NCBI RefSeq assembly: GCF_030766935.1
Contig: NZ_JASERL010000001.1
Span: 930,001-994,000, forward strand
Length of the DNA stretch: 64,000 bases
Direction: 5' to 3'
DNA from: Streptomyces sp. KL109B
Lineage (GTDB): Bacteria; Actinomycetota; Actinomycetes; Streptomycetales; Streptomycetaceae
Of this stretch, positions 21,765 through 31,608 are shown in pieces. The number at the start of each line of letters is the position of its first letter. Within the stretch, counting starts at the first letter, position 1. The notes beneath the pieces were generated by a model. It saw only the letters and a program-made list of their open reading frames with translations, did no database searches and was not told the DNA's origin. The position numbers were made by a program, and so were the translations under genes.

Positions 21765-22742
21765 ATGCTTCGATTTCTCATACGCCGGACGTCTGGCGCA
21801 GCACTCATCCTCTTGCTGATCAGCGCCTTCACGTTCTTCATGTACTTCGCCATCCCACAGGACCCGGCGACGCTCGCGTGCGGCAAGAACTGCACCCCGG
21901 ACGCGCTGGCGATCATTCACAAGAACCTGGGGCTCGACAAGCCGCTTCCGGTGCAGTACTGGGACTTCCTGTCCGGCATCTTCGTGGGCCGTGACTTCGC
22001 GGTGGGCCACTGCAGCGCGCCGTGCTTCGGCGTCTCGTTCCGGAACAACCAGATGGTCTGGGACACGATGATGGACCGTCTCCCGCTGACCATCTCGCTC
22101 ATGATCGGCGGCCTGGTCGTCTTCCTGATCGCGGGTCTCGGCGCCGGTCTGCTCGCCGCCCGCTTCCGCGGCACCTGGATCGACAAGCTCTTCTCCGGCG
22201 CCTCCCTGGTGACCAGCTCGTTCCAGATCTACCTGCTCGGCCCGATCGTGATGGGCATCTTCGTCTACAGCACCGGCTGGCTGAAGTCGCCCAAGTACGT
22301 GTCGTTCTGGGAGAACCCGGCGTCCTGGTTCATGGGGCTGCTGATCCCCTGGATCGTGATGGCGACGATCTTCACCGCCAACTACACGCGTATGTCGCGC
22401 TCCTCGATGATCGAGCAGATGCAGGAGGAGCACGTAAGGGCCGCCAAGGCCAAGGGCATGAGCAGCCGCTTCGTCTTCTTCCGGTACGCGTGGCGCGGCT
22501 CCCTCATCCCCATCATCACCATCCTCGGCATGGACATCGCCTCGCTGCTCAGCGGCGGCATGGTCACCGAACTGACCTTCAACCTCTCGGGGATGGGCCG
22601 GCTGGCGATCACGTCGGTCACCGAGAAGGACCTGCCGGTCCTGATGGGCGTGATGATCGTCAGCGCCGCCTTCATCATCCTCTGCAACGTCGTCGTGGAC
22701 GCCCTGTACGCCGTGATCGACCCGCGCGTGCGGCTGTCCTAG
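21765..22742 (+). CDS. bldKC: BldK oligopeptide ABC transporter permease (DppB-type)
   Basis: 325-residue permease starting MLRFLIRRTSGAALILLLIS, the typical DppB first helix, followed by a periplasmic loop with two CxxxC-like pairs (CGKNCTPD and HCSAPCFG). The coupling motif EEHVRAAKAKGMSSRFVFFR lies before the last two helices. Partner of BldKA in the membrane channel. It ends 10 bp before bldKD. Confidence 0.88.
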   Translation: MLRFLIRRTSGAALILLLISAFTFFMYFAIPQDPATLACGKNCTPDALAIIHKNLGLDKPLPVQYWDFLSGIFVGRDFAVGHCSAPCFGVSFRNNQMVWDTMMDRLPLTISLMIGGLVVFLIAGLGAGLLAARFRGTWIDKLFSGASLVTSSFQIYLLGPIVMGIFVYSTGWLKSPKYVSFWENPASWFMGLLIPWIVMATIFTANYTRMSRSSMIEQMQEEHVRAAKAKGMSSRFVFFRYAWRGSLIPIITILGMDIASLLSGGMVTELTFNLSGMGRLAITSVTEKDLPVLMGVMIVSAAFIILCNVVVDALYAVIDPRVRLS

Positions 22743-22752
22743 GAGAACCCCC

Positions 22753-23814
22753 GTGACCACACTCACCAAGCCCGAGGACGCCCCGGCCCCGACCGGCTCC
22801 GACGCGTTCTTGTCGGTACGCGACCTGCGGGTGCAGTTCTCCACCGAGGACGGCGCCGTCAAGGCGGTGGACGGCCTCTCCTTCGACCTGGAGCGCGGCA
22901 AGACGCTCGGCATTGTGGGCGAGTCCGGCTCCGGCAAGTCGGTCACCAACCTGGCCGTGCTCGGCCTGCACCCGAAGAAGAACACCACCATCGACGGCGA
23001 GATCGTCCTCGACGGCAAGGAGCTGATCACCGCCACCGAGCCGGAGATGGAGAAGCTCCGCGGCAACAAGATGGCGATGATCTTCCAGGACTCGCTGACC
23101 GCCCTGTCGCCGTACTACACGGTCGGCCGGCAGATCGCCGAGCCCTACCGCAAGCACACCGGCGCCTCCAAGAAGCAGGCCCGTGACCGGGCGATCGAAC
23201 TGCTCGGCAAGGTCGGCATCCCGCACCCGAAGCAGCGGGTCGACGACTATCCGCACCAGTTCTCCGGCGGTATGCGCCAGCGCGCCATGATCGCCATGTC
23301 GCTCGCCTGCAACCCCGAACTGCTCATCGCCGACGAGCCGACGACGGCCCTCGACGTGACGGTCCAGGCGCAGATCCTCGACCTGCTCAAGGACCTGCAG
23401 CGAGAGTTCGGCTCCGCGATCATCATGATCACCCACGACCTGGGCGTCGTCGCGAACATGGCCGACGACCTGCTCGTGATGTACGCGGGCCGGGCCGTCG
23501 AGCGGGGCAGCGTGCGCGAGGTGCTCAAGCAGCCCCAGCACCCCTACACCTGGGGCCTGTTGGGCTCGATGCCGCGCCTGACCTCGGACCTCGACGAGCC
23601 GCTGATGCCGATCCCCGGCTCGCCGCCCTCGCTGCTCAACCCGCCGTCGGGCTGCCCGTTCCACCCGCGCTGCGCCTTCACCGACAAGGTGTCCGGCGAA
23701 CGCTGCTCGGGCGAGCGACCGCAGCTCCCTGCCGGGCGCGGCTCCGCCTGCCACCTGACAGCGGACCAGAAGCAGCAGGTGTTCATCGAGACGATTCAGC
23801 CCCGGCTGGGCTGA
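22753..23814 (+). CDS. bldKD: BldK ABC transporter ATP-binding subunit (DppD-type)
   Basis: ATPase of 353 residues powering the peptide importer. Walker [10 protein letters not shown], signature [10 protein letters not shown], Walker [15 protein letters not shown] and the switch His in ITHDLGVV are all intact. The C-terminal oligopeptide/dipeptide extension carries the cysteine group CPFHPRC, RC and C found in this subfamily. GTG start at 22753 after AGGAGAAC. Acts as a heterodimer with BldKE. Confidence 0.9.
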   Translation: MTTLTKPEDAPAPTGSDAFLSVRDLRVQFSTEDGAVKAVDGLSFDLERGKTLGIVGESGSGKSVTNLAVLGLHPKKNTTIDGEIVLDGKELITATEPEMEKLRGNKMAMIFQDSLTALSPYYTVGRQIAEPYRKHTGASKKQARDRAIELLGKVGIPHPKQRVDDYPHQFSGGMRQRAMIAMSLACNPELLIADEPTTALDVTVQAQILDLLKDLQREFGSAIIMITHDLGVVANMADDLLVMYAGRAVERGSVREVLKQPQHPYTWGLLGSMPRLTSDLDEPLMPIPGSPPSLLNPPSGCPFHPRCAFTDKVSGERCSGERPQLPAGRGSACHLTADQKQQVFIETIQPRLG

Positions 23815-23832
23815 GAAACCGGCGACTGGGGC

Positions 23833-24975
23833 ATGACCATGAGCGACAACAGCAACAGCAACACCACCACGGCGGTCGCCGACGCGATCCCGGAGCAGCG
23901 CGAGGGCGACACCGCGCCGCTGCTGAAGGTCGAGGGGCTGCAGAAGCACTTCCCGATCAAGGGCGGCTTCCCGATCCGGCGCACCGTCGGCGCGGTCAAG
24001 GCCGTCGACGGCCTGGACTTCGAGGTCCTGCCGGGCGAGAGCCTGGGCCTGGTCGGCGAGTCCGGCTGCGGAAAGTCGACCACGGGCCGCCTCCTGACCC
24101 GCCTGTACGAGCCCACGCAGGGCACCATCACGTACAAGGGCCAGGACATCAGCCACGCGAACCGCAAGCAGTTGGCGCCGATCAGGTCCGAGATCCAGAT
24201 GATCTTCCAGGACCCGTACGCGTCCCTGAACCCGCGGCAGACCGTCGGCTCGATCATCTCCGGGCCCATGGAGATCAACGGGATCAACCCGCCCGGCGGC
24301 CGCGAGGCCCGGGTGCGCGAGCTCCTGGAGATCGTCGGCCTCAACCCGGAGCACTACAACCGCTTCCCGCACGAGTTCTCCGGCGGCCAGCGCCAGCGCA
24401 TCGGCGTGGCCCGCGCGGTGGCCCTGGAGCCGAAGCTGATCGTCGCCGACGAGCCGGTCTCCGCGCTCGACGTGTCGATCCAGGCGCAGGTCGTGAACCT
24501 GCTGCAGAAGGTGCAGCAGGAGATGGGCATCGCGTTCGTCTTCATCGCCCACGACCTGGCCGTCGTACGGCACTTCTCGCAGCGCGTCGCCGTGATGTAC
24601 CTCGGCAAGATCGTCGAGATCGCGGACCGCGACTCGCTCTACAACCGCCCCCGGCACCCGTACACCCACGCGCTCCTGTCGGCCGTGCCGGACGCGGACC
24701 TCGACGCGGAGAAGCGGGAGCGGATCCGCCTGGAGGGCGACGTGCCCTCGCCGATCGAGCCGCCGTCCGGCTGCCGGTTCCGCACCCGGTGCTGGAAGGC
24801 GCAGGACAAGTGCGCGTCGGAGGAGCCCCCGCTGGTGCAGCTCTCCACCAGCAAGCCGGGCCACCTCACGGCCTGCCACTTCCCGGAGGACCCGACGATC
24901 GAGGCGCGCGCCGAGGACGTCGTCATGGACCCGGCGCTCGCGGCGCTGGAGGGAGACGCGGAGTCCGAGGACTGA
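23833..24975 (+). CDS. bldKE: BldK ABC transporter ATP-binding subunit (DppF-type)
   Basis: Second ATPase, 380 residues: Walker A GESGCGKST, signature FSGGQRQRIGVARA, Walker B LIVADEPVSALDVS, and IAHDLAVVRH. C-terminal CRFRTRCWKAQDKC is the Cys-bearing extension. The N-terminal 30 residues are Asn/Thr-rich and probably disordered. Two possible starts are close (23833 and 23839, ATGACCATGAGC). Last gene of bldK, followed by a strong terminator. Confidence 0.9.
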   Translation: MTMSDNSNSNTTTAVADAIPEQREGDTAPLLKVEGLQKHFPIKGGFPIRRTVGAVKAVDGLDFEVLPGESLGLVGESGCGKSTTGRLLTRLYEPTQGTITYKGQDISHANRKQLAPIRSEIQMIFQDPYASLNPRQTVGSIISGPMEINGINPPGGREARVRELLEIVGLNPEHYNRFPHEFSGGQRQRIGVARAVALEPKLIVADEPVSALDVSIQAQVVNLLQKVQQEMGIAFVFIAHDLAVVRHFSQRVAVMYLGKIVEIADRDSLYNRPRHPYTHALLSAVPDADLDAEKRERIRLEGDVPSPIEPPSGCRFRTRCWKAQDKCASEEPPLVQLSTSKPGHLTACHFPEDPTIEARAEDVVMDPALAALEGDAESED

Positions 24976-25004
24976 TGGCTGTCGGCTGACCCGATGTGCG
25001 ACTG

Positions 25005-25041
25005 AGGCCCGGCCCCGGTGATCTTCACCGGGGCCGGGCCT
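25005..25041. terminator. Terminator after bldKE
   Basis: Perfect 17-pair stem (25005-25021 and 25025-25041) with a TCT loop. It ends the bldK transcript and lies 27 bp from the end of the convergent Uma2 gene. Confidence 0.85.
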
Positions 25042-25068
25042 CCGCCGTTGGCCGGCGGGCGCGCGGCG

Positions 25069-25656
25069 TCACCGCCCGTCCCGGTCGCCCGCCTTCCCGT
25101 AGCGGCGGAAGTCGGCGGTGTCCACGGTCCAGGGGCCGAAGGGGACGAGGTCGCCGTAGATGTACGGCTCCGTCGAGCGGTAGCGGCCGTCGGCCGGGTC
25201 GGAGTGGACCTCTATGGTCCCCGCGCGCGGGTCGACGATGAGGTAGTGCTCGATGCCCATGGCGGGGTAGTCGGCGAGCTTGACGCGGTAGTCGTTGTCG
25301 GGGTTGGAGGGGGAGACGATCTCGATGGCGGCCAGCACCTGGGAGGTGTCGACGGCCAGGCCGTCCTCGTCCAGGGCTTCCTCCGGGATCACCACCGCGT
25401 CGGGGCGGCGCATGCGGCCGGCGGATGGGTGCTCGATCTCTGGGCCCGGAATGCACGCGTAGCCGGGATGCGTAGCGGCAAGCTGTTCGTTGAGCTGCTT
25501 GCTGATGCGCCAAACCGTCCCCTCGTGCCGCTTCGACGGGCTCATCATCGCCAGTATCGGACCGGAAGAACCGATCTCCACCGTCCAGGAACCCTCCAGG
25601 CGCTCGGCGTACTCACCCAGCTCCTCGGCGATCTCGCGCATCTTCGCGTAGTCCAT
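25069..25656 (-). CDS. Uma2-family (DUF820) putative restriction-like nuclease
   Basis: A 195-residue protein of the Uma2 family, which has the PD-(D/E)XK nuclease fold and is abundant in Streptomyces and cyanobacteria; cellular role unknown. Visible landmarks: MRRPDAVVIPEE (acidic residue), LAAIEIVSPSNPDNDYRVK with the E and K, and YPAMGIEHYLIVDP. ATG 25656 preferred over 25689, since MDYAKMREIAEEL is the usual beginning. It sits alone between two peptide-transporter operons in the opposite direction. Confidence 0.8.
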   Translation of the reverse strand: MDYAKMREIAEELGEYAERLEGSWTVEIGSSGPILAMMSPSKRHEGTVWRISKQLNEQLAATHPGYACIPGPEIEHPSAGRMRRPDAVVIPEEALDEDGLAVDTSQVLAAIEIVSPSNPDNDYRVKLADYPAMGIEHYLIVDPRAGTIEVHSDPADGRYRSTEPYIYGDLVPFGPWTVDTADFRRYGKAGDRDGR

Positions 25657-25830
25657 GTCTCCACGGTAGCCGGGGGCGCCCCGGTGCACCTCTGGTTGGC
25701 CTCACCTGTCAGCACACCGCGCCCCCGACCCCCGTACGGGGGACATAACAGGCGCACCGCCCACCCAACAGGTCCAATGTCCCCAAGGCTCGTCCCCTTT
25801 GTCGTCGGATCGCCCTCTGGAGGACCCTTG

Positions 25831-27447
25831 ATGCGCCTCGGCCTGCGTACTGGTGCCCTGGCCGCCTCCCTGGTCGTCGCCGTGCCCTGGCTCGCCTCCT
25901 GCGGCGCCACGACCACCGAGTCGGGCATCGTGCGGGCCAGGTGGGGCGACCCGCAGAACCCGCTCGAACCCGCCAACACCAACGAGGTCAACGGCGGCAA
26001 GGTCCTCGACATGATCTTCCGGGGCCTCAAGCGCTACAACCCCGAGACCGCCGAGCCCGAGTACGCCGTCGCCAAGTCCATCACCAGCGACGACGCGCAG
26101 AACTTCAAGATCACGCTGAAGCCCGGCTGGAAGTTCGCCGACGGCTCCGAGGTCACCGCCCAGTCCTTCGTCGACGCCTGGAACTACGCCGCGTACCTGC
26201 CCAACGCGCAGATCGGCTCCGACTTCTTCGGCTACATCGACGGCTACGACAAGGTCCACCCCGCCAAGGGCGAGCCCACCGCCAAGAAGCTGTCCGGGCT
26301 CAAGGTCGCCGACGATCTGCACTTCACGGTCAGGCTCAACCAGAAGTTCTCGCTCTTCCCCGACATGCTCGGCTACGCCGCCTTCTCGCCGCTGCCCAAG
26401 AAGTTCTTCAGCGACCACGACGCATGGCTGGAGAAGCCCTTCGGCAACGGCCCGTACCAGGTGACGGACTACGAGCGCGGCGGCCGCATGAAGCTCCGCC
26501 TCAACGACGAGTACAACGGCGCCAAGCCCCGCAACAAGGGCGTCGACCTGCTCGTCTACACCGACGACAACACGGCGTACACCGATGTGGTGGCCGGCCA
26601 GCTCGACGTCACCGACGAGGTGCCCGCCGAGCAGCTGAACAACATCCACAGCGACCTGGGCGACCGGTACATCAACACCCCCGCCGGCATCATCCAGACG
26701 CTGATGTTCCCGATGTACGACAAGGACTGGGACACCGCCGACGCCCTCAAGGTCCGCCAGGGCATCTCGCTCGCCATCAACCGCGAGCAGATCACCGACA
26801 AGATCTTCCAGAAGACCCGCATCCCGGCCAAGGACTGGACCTCGCCCGTGCTCCGCGAGGAGGGCGGCTACGCCCCCTCCATCTGCGGCGACCGCTGCGA
26901 GTACAACCCCGAGAAGGCCAAGAAGCTGATCGACGAGGGCGGCGGCTTCCCGGGCGGCAAGCTGGTCCTCAGCTACAACGCCGACACCGGCAACCACAAG
27001 CAGTGGATCGACGCCATCTGCAACAGCATCAACCGCGTCATGGGCGACTCCAAGTCCTGCGTCGGCAACCCGATCGGCACCTTCGCCGACTTCCGTACGC
27101 AGATCCAGAGCGGCAAGTTCACGGGCCCGTTCCGCAGCGGCTGGCAGATGGACTACCCGCTGATCCAGAACTTCCTCGAACCCGTCTACACCACGACCGG
27201 GCCCAGCAACGACGGCAAGTGGAGCGACAAGGAGTTCGACGCGCTGATCAACAAGGCCAACGCGGACCCGGACCCGAAGAACGCGATCAAGGACTTCCAG
27301 GACTCCGAGAGGATCCTCGCCGAGCAGATGCCCGCCATCCCGCTCTGGTACCAGAACGGCACCGCCGTCTACGGCACCCGCGTGCACGACGTGAAGCTCA
27401 ACCCCTTCAGCGTGCCGGTCTTCGAGGAGATGACCGTCGATGACTGA
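25831..27447 (+). CDS. Peptide ABC transporter solute-binding lipoprotein (second system)
   Basis: 538-residue OppA-like lipoprotein; signal peptide ends WLASCG. Mature domain has PENPLEPANTNE-like start (GDPQNPLEPANTNEVNGG) and the family block GWKFADGSEVTAQSFVDAWNY. TGGAGGA at 25818-25824 supports ATG 25831. First gene of a five-gene operon (binding protein, permeases, ATPases) of standard Opp/Dpp order. Probably imports oligopeptides; exact substrate unknown. Confidence 0.9.
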   Translation: MRLGLRTGALAASLVVAVPWLASCGATTTESGIVRARWGDPQNPLEPANTNEVNGGKVLDMIFRGLKRYNPETAEPEYAVAKSITSDDAQNFKITLKPGWKFADGSEVTAQSFVDAWNYAAYLPNAQIGSDFFGYIDGYDKVHPAKGEPTAKKLSGLKVADDLHFTVRLNQKFSLFPDMLGYAAFSPLPKKFFSDHDAWLEKPFGNGPYQVTDYERGGRMKLRLNDEYNGAKPRNKGVDLLVYTDDNTAYTDVVAGQLDVTDEVPAEQLNNIHSDLGDRYINTPAGIIQTLMFPMYDKDWDTADALKVRQGISLAINREQITDKIFQKTRIPAKDWTSPVLREEGGYAPSICGDRCEYNPEKAKKLIDEGGGFPGGKLVLSYNADTGNHKQWIDAICNSINRVMGDSKSCVGNPIGTFADFRTQIQSGKFTGPFRSGWQMDYPLIQNFLEPVYTTTGPSNDGKWSDKEFDALINKANADPDPKNAIKDFQDSERILAEQMPAIPLWYQNGTAVYGTRVHDVKLNPFSVPVFEEMTVDD

Positions 27448-27483
27448 GAACGACGACCGCTCGGGTTACGTGAGGGAGGTGCC

Positions 27484-28407
27484 GTGGGGCGCTATGTGAT
27501 CCGGCGGCTGCTGCAGATGATCCCGGTGTTCATCGGCACCACGCTGCTGATCTTCCTCATGGTCAACGTCATGGGCGACCCGACGGCGGCGCTCTGCGGC
27601 GACAAGGCCTGCGACCCGGCCACCCAGGCCCAGCTGCAGAAGGACTTCAACCTCGACAAGCCGCTGGTGCAGCAGTACTTGATCTACCTCGGCAATATCT
27701 TCCAGGGCGACTTCGGCACCGCCTTCAATGGTGATTCGGTCGCCGATCTGCTGCTGCGCGCCTACCCCGTCACCATCAAGCTGACGTTCGTGGCGATCGT
27801 CTTCGAGATCGTCATCGGTATCGGCCTCGGCGTCATCACCGGCCTTCGCCGCGGCAAGCCCGTCGACACCGGCGTACTCGTCCTCACCCTGGTCGTCATC
27901 TCCGTGCCGACGTTCGTGACCGGGCTCGTCGCCCAGCTCCTCTTCGGCATGGAGTGGGGGATCGTCAAACCCTCGGTGGCGTACGAGGCTCCGTTCAGCG
28001 AGCTGATCCTGCCGGGGCTCGTGCTCGCGTCCGTGTCCCTGGCGTACGTGACCCGCCTGACCCGCACCTCCGTCGCCGAGAACGCCAAGTCCGACTACGT
28101 CCGCACCGCCGTCGCCAAGGGGCTGCCGCGGCGCCGGATCATCTGGCGGCACCTGCTGCGCAACTCGCTGATCCCGGTCGTCACCTTCATCGGCACCGAC
28201 ATCGGCGCCCTGATGGGCGGGGCCATCGTGACCGAGCGGATCTTCAACATCCGCGGCGTCGGCTACCAGCTCTACCAGGGCATCCTCCACCAGTCCTCGC
28301 CGACGGTGGTCGGCTTCGTGACCGTCCTGGTGATCGTCTTCCTGCTCGCCAACCTCATCGTCGACCTGCTCTACGCCGTCCTTGACCCGAGGATCCGCTA
28401 TGCCTGA
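27484..28407 (+). CDS. Peptide ABC transporter permease (DppB-type, second system)
   Basis: 307-residue permease beginning MGRYVIRRLLQMIPVFIGTT, typical of DppB. Periplasmic loop CGDKACDPATQAQLQKDFN; coupling motif KSDYVRTAVAKGLPRRRIIW before the last helices. GGGAGG at 27474-27479 supports the GTG at 27484. The preceding gene ends 36 bp upstream. Confidence 0.9.
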   Translation: MGRYVIRRLLQMIPVFIGTTLLIFLMVNVMGDPTAALCGDKACDPATQAQLQKDFNLDKPLVQQYLIYLGNIFQGDFGTAFNGDSVADLLLRAYPVTIKLTFVAIVFEIVIGIGLGVITGLRRGKPVDTGVLVLTLVVISVPTFVTGLVAQLLFGMEWGIVKPSVAYEAPFSELILPGLVLASVSLAYVTRLTRTSVAENAKSDYVRTAVAKGLPRRRIIWRHLLRNSLIPVVTFIGTDIGALMGGAIVTERIFNIRGVGYQLYQGILHQSSPTVVGFVTVLVIVFLLANLIVDLLYAVLDPRIRYA

Positions 28408-29326
28408 GCCCGTCACCCCGGTCACCGTCGAGGCCCAGCTCACGCCCGGCAGCACGCCCGAGGGCGGCGGCGCGGAGGGGCCCGCGCGCTCCCTGTGGTC
28501 GGACGCCTGGCGCTCGCTGCGCCGCAACCCGGTCTTCCTCGTCTCGGCGCTGATCATCCTGTTCCTGATCGTCGTCGCGATCTGGCCGCAGCTCCTCGCG
28601 AGCGGCGACCCCAACGACTGCGACCTCGCCCACGGCCAGGAGACGTCCAGCTCCGGACACCCCTTCGGGTACGACGCCCAGGGCTGCGACGTCTACACGC
28701 GCACGGTGTACGGGGCGCGGGCCTCGATCACCGTCGGCATCTGCGCCACCGCGGGTGTCGCCCTGCTCGGCGGGATCCTCGGGGCGCTCGCCGGGTTCTA
28801 CGGGCGGTGGGCGGACGCCCTGCTGTCCCGCGTCGCCGACATCTTCTTCGGCATCCCCGTCGTCCTCGGCGGCCTCGTGCTGCTGTCCGTGGTGACCTCG
28901 ACGACGGTGTGGCCGGTCGTCGGATTCATCGTGCTGCTCGGCTGGCCGCAGATCTCCCGCATCGCGCGCGGCTCCGTGATCACGGTCAAGGAGAACGACT
29001 ACGTGCACGCCGCGCGCACCCTCGGCGCCTCCAACTCCCGGATCCTGCTGCGGCACATCCTGCCGAACGCGGTCGCCCCGGTGATCGTCGTCGCGACCAT
29101 CGCGCTCGGCACGTACATCGCCCTGGAGGCGACCCTTTCGTTCCTCGGCGTCGGCCTGAAGCCGCCCGCGGTCTCCTGGGGCATCGACATCTCGAACGCC
29201 GCCCCGTACATCCGCAACGCCCCGCACATGCTGCTGTATCCGGCGGGCGCCCTGGCCCTCACGGTCCTCGCGTTCATCATGCTCGGCGACGCGGTGCGCG
29301 ACGCCCTCGACCCCAAGCTGAGGTAG
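28400..29326 (+). CDS. Peptide ABC transporter permease (DppC-type, second system)
   Basis: 308-residue permease with N-terminal polar segment, first helix PVFLVSALIILFLIVVAIWP and the coupling motif ENDYVHAARTLGASNSRILL. The ATG at 28400 overlaps the end of the previous gene by 8 bases, indicating translational coupling. Pairs with the DppB-type subunit. Confidence 0.9.
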   Translation: MPEPVTPVTVEAQLTPGSTPEGGGAEGPARSLWSDAWRSLRRNPVFLVSALIILFLIVVAIWPQLLASGDPNDCDLAHGQETSSSGHPFGYDAQGCDVYTRTVYGARASITVGICATAGVALLGGILGALAGFYGRWADALLSRVADIFFGIPVVLGGLVLLSVVTSTTVWPVVGFIVLLGWPQISRIARGSVITVKENDYVHAARTLGASNSRILLRHILPNAVAPVIVVATIALGTYIALEATLSFLGVGLKPPAVSWGIDISNAAPYIRNAPHMLLYPAGALALTVLAFIMLGDAVRDALDPKLR

Positions 29327-29330
29327 CCGC

Positions 29331-30326
29331 ATGGCCCTGTTGGAAGTACGCGACCTGCACGTCGAGTTCCGTACCCGCGACGGAGTCGCCAAGGCGGTCA
29401 ACGGCGTCAACTACACCGTCGACGAGGGCGAGACGCTCGCCGTGCTCGGGGAGTCGGGCAGCGGCAAGTCCGTCACCGCGCAGGCCGTGATGGGCATCCT
29501 CGACATGCCGCCGGGACGGATCTCCGGCGGCGAGATCCTCTTCAAGGACAAGAATCTGCTGACCCTCAAGGAGGAGGAGCGGCGGAAGATCCGCGGCGCC
29601 GAGATGGCGATGATCTTCCAGGACGCGCTGTCCTCCCTGAACCCCGTGCTCACCGTGGGGGAGCAGCTCGGCGAGATGTTCGTCGTCCACAAGGGGATGT
29701 CGAAGAAGGACGCCAGGGCGAAGGCCGTCGAGCTGATGGACCGGGTGCGGATCCCGGCCGCGAAGGAGCGGGTGAGCCAGTACCCGCACCAGTTCTCCGG
29801 CGGCATGCGCCAGCGCATCATGATCGCGATGGCGCTCGCGCTCGAACCCTCGCTGATCATCGCGGACGAGCCGACCACCGCCCTCGACGTCACTGTCCAG
29901 GCCCAAGTCATGGACCTGCTGGCCGAGTTGCGGCGCGAGCTCAACATGGGGCTCATCCTCATCACCCACGACCTGGGCGTCGTCGCGGACGTCGCCGACA
30001 AGATCGCCGTCATGTACGCGGGCCGGATCGTCGAGCAGGCGCCGGTGCACGAGATCTACAAGGCGCCCGCCCACCCGTACACCAAGGGCCTGTTGGAGTC
30101 GATCCCGCGCCTCGACCAGAAGGGCCAGGAGCTGTTCGCCATCAAGGGGCTCCCGCCGAACCTCATGAACATCCCGCCCGGCTGCGCCTTCAACCCGCGC
30201 TGCCCGATGGCCCAGGACGTGTGCCGCACGGACGTCCCGCCGCTTGCCGAGGTCGCTGGTTCCTCAGGGGCCCGTCGCAGCGCCTGCCACTTCTGGAAGG
30301 AGACGCTCGATGCCGCAGCACGGTAA
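29331..30326 (+). CDS. Peptide ABC transporter ATP-binding subunit (DppD-type, second system)
   Basis: 331-residue ATPase. Walker [13 protein letters not shown], signature [12 protein letters not shown], Walker [15 protein letters not shown], switch [10 protein letters not shown], and C-terminal CAFNPRCPMAQDVC extension. Starts 4 bp after the previous stop and overlaps the next gene by 17 bases. Confidence 0.92.
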   Translation: MALLEVRDLHVEFRTRDGVAKAVNGVNYTVDEGETLAVLGESGSGKSVTAQAVMGILDMPPGRISGGEILFKDKNLLTLKEEERRKIRGAEMAMIFQDALSSLNPVLTVGEQLGEMFVVHKGMSKKDARAKAVELMDRVRIPAAKERVSQYPHQFSGGMRQRIMIAMALALEPSLIIADEPTTALDVTVQAQVMDLLAELRRELNMGLILITHDLGVVADVADKIAVMYAGRIVEQAPVHEIYKAPAHPYTKGLLESIPRLDQKGQELFAIKGLPPNLMNIPPGCAFNPRCPMAQDVCRTDVPPLAEVAGSSGARRSACHFWKETLDAAAR

Positions 30327-31458
30327 GCACGTGAGCAAGGACGACCTGAAGCGCGAGGGCAGGATCGCCACGCACCTCCTCCACAAGGCGCAGGCGGAGA
30401 ACGACTACGCGGAGCACGGCTCGCCCTCCGGACACGAACCGCTGCTCCAGGTACGCGGATTGACCAAGCACTACCCCCTCACCCAGGGCATCCTCGTCAA
30501 GAAGCAGATCGGCTCCGTGAAGGCCGTCGACGGCGTCGACTTCGACCTCGGGCAGGGCGAGACGCTCGGCATCGTCGGCGAGTCCGGCTGCGGCAAGTCG
30601 ACCGTCGCGAAGATGCTGGTGAATCTGGAGCGGCCGACCGCGGGTGTCATCAAGTACAAGGGCGAGGACATCACCACGCTCTCCGGCCGCGCTCTGAGGG
30701 CCGTGCGCCGCAACATCCAGATGGTGTTCCAGGACCCGTACACGTCCTTGAACCCGCGGATGACGGTCGGCGACATCATCGGAGAGCCGTACGAGATCCA
30801 TCCCGAGGTGGCCCCGAAGGGCGACCGCAGGAAGAAGGTCCAGGACCTGCTCGACGTCGTCGGCCTCAACCCCGAGTACATCAACCGCTACCCGCACCAG
30901 TTCTCCGGCGGCCAGCGCCAACGCATCGGCATCGCGCGCGGGTTGGCGCTGCGCCCCGAGATCATCGTCGCGGACGAGCCGGTGTCCGCGCTCGACGTGT
31001 CCGTGCAGGCGCAGGTGGTGAACCTGCTCGACCGGCTGCAGAGCGAGTTCGACCTGAGTTACGTCTTCATCGCCCACGACCTGTCGATCGTGCGGCACAT
31101 CTCCGACCGGGTCGGCGTCATGTACCTGGGCCGCATCGCCGAGATCGGCTCCGACGCCGAGATCTACGACCACCCGACGCACCCCTACACGCAGGCGCTG
31201 CTCTCGGCGGTGCCGATGCCGGACCCGGACGCGCGCGAGCACCGCGAGCGGATCCTGCTCTCCGGCGACGTCCCCTCGCCCGCCAACCCGCCCTCCGGCT
31301 GCCGCTTCCGTACGCGGTGCTGGAAGGCCCAGCAGAAGTGCGTGGACGAGGAGCCGGTGCTGGCCGTGCCGGAGGTCTTCCGGGGCGGCGACACCCCGGC
31401 GAGCCACCCGTCGGCCTGCCACTTCGCGGAGGAGAAGCGGGTCGTGCCGACGGAGTGA
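30310..31458 (+). CDS. Peptide ABC transporter ATP-binding subunit (DppF-type, second system)
   Basis: 382-residue ATPase with Walker A GESGCGKSTVAK, signature FSGGQRQRIGIARG, Walker B IIVADEPVSALDVS, IAHDLSIVRH, and C-terminal CRFRTRCWKAQQKC. N-terminal 50 residues (KDDLKREGRIATHLLHKAQA) are an uncommon charged extension before the ATPase core. Start may be ATG 30310 or GTG 30331. Last gene of the operon. Confidence 0.9.
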   Translation: MPQHGKHVSKDDLKREGRIATHLLHKAQAENDYAEHGSPSGHEPLLQVRGLTKHYPLTQGILVKKQIGSVKAVDGVDFDLGQGETLGIVGESGCGKSTVAKMLVNLERPTAGVIKYKGEDITTLSGRALRAVRRNIQMVFQDPYTSLNPRMTVGDIIGEPYEIHPEVAPKGDRRKKVQDLLDVVGLNPEYINRYPHQFSGGQRQRIGIARGLALRPEIIVADEPVSALDVSVQAQVVNLLDRLQSEFDLSYVFIAHDLSIVRHISDRVGVMYLGRIAEIGSDAEIYDHPTHPYTQALLSAVPMPDPDAREHRERILLSGDVPSPANPPSGCRFRTRCWKAQQKCVDEEPVLAVPEVFRGGDTPASHPSACHFAEEKRVVPTE

Positions 31459-31549
31459 GTGCTTTTACGTGGCGGCAACCCGTCCGACGCGACGTCGATA
31501 TGTGGACCGTCGAAGGTGTTCCACGTACGGCCGTGCGGGTGCCGTAGAA

Positions 31550-31583
31550 CCGGGCCGGAGCGCGCCATGTCGCTCCGGCCCGG
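31550..31583. terminator. Terminator between the second peptide operon and the S9 peptidase
   Basis: Thirteen-pair stem CCGGGCCGGAGCG (31550-31562) and its complement (31571-31583) with an 8-base loop, between convergent genes. Confidence 0.75.
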
Positions 31584-31608
31584 ACCCGTCTCAGGACAGG
31601 TTCAACTC

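Noticed and set aside
25018..25830. Long N-terminal extension of the second peptide-binding lipoprotein
   Set aside because: Antisense to the Uma2 gene and would bury the signal peptide; ATG 25831 has a good ribosome site.
27440..27496. Small ORF (MTENDDRSGYVREVPWGAM) between the binding protein and the DppB-type permease
   Set aside because: Overlaps both genes out of frame and has no own ribosome site; probably chance.
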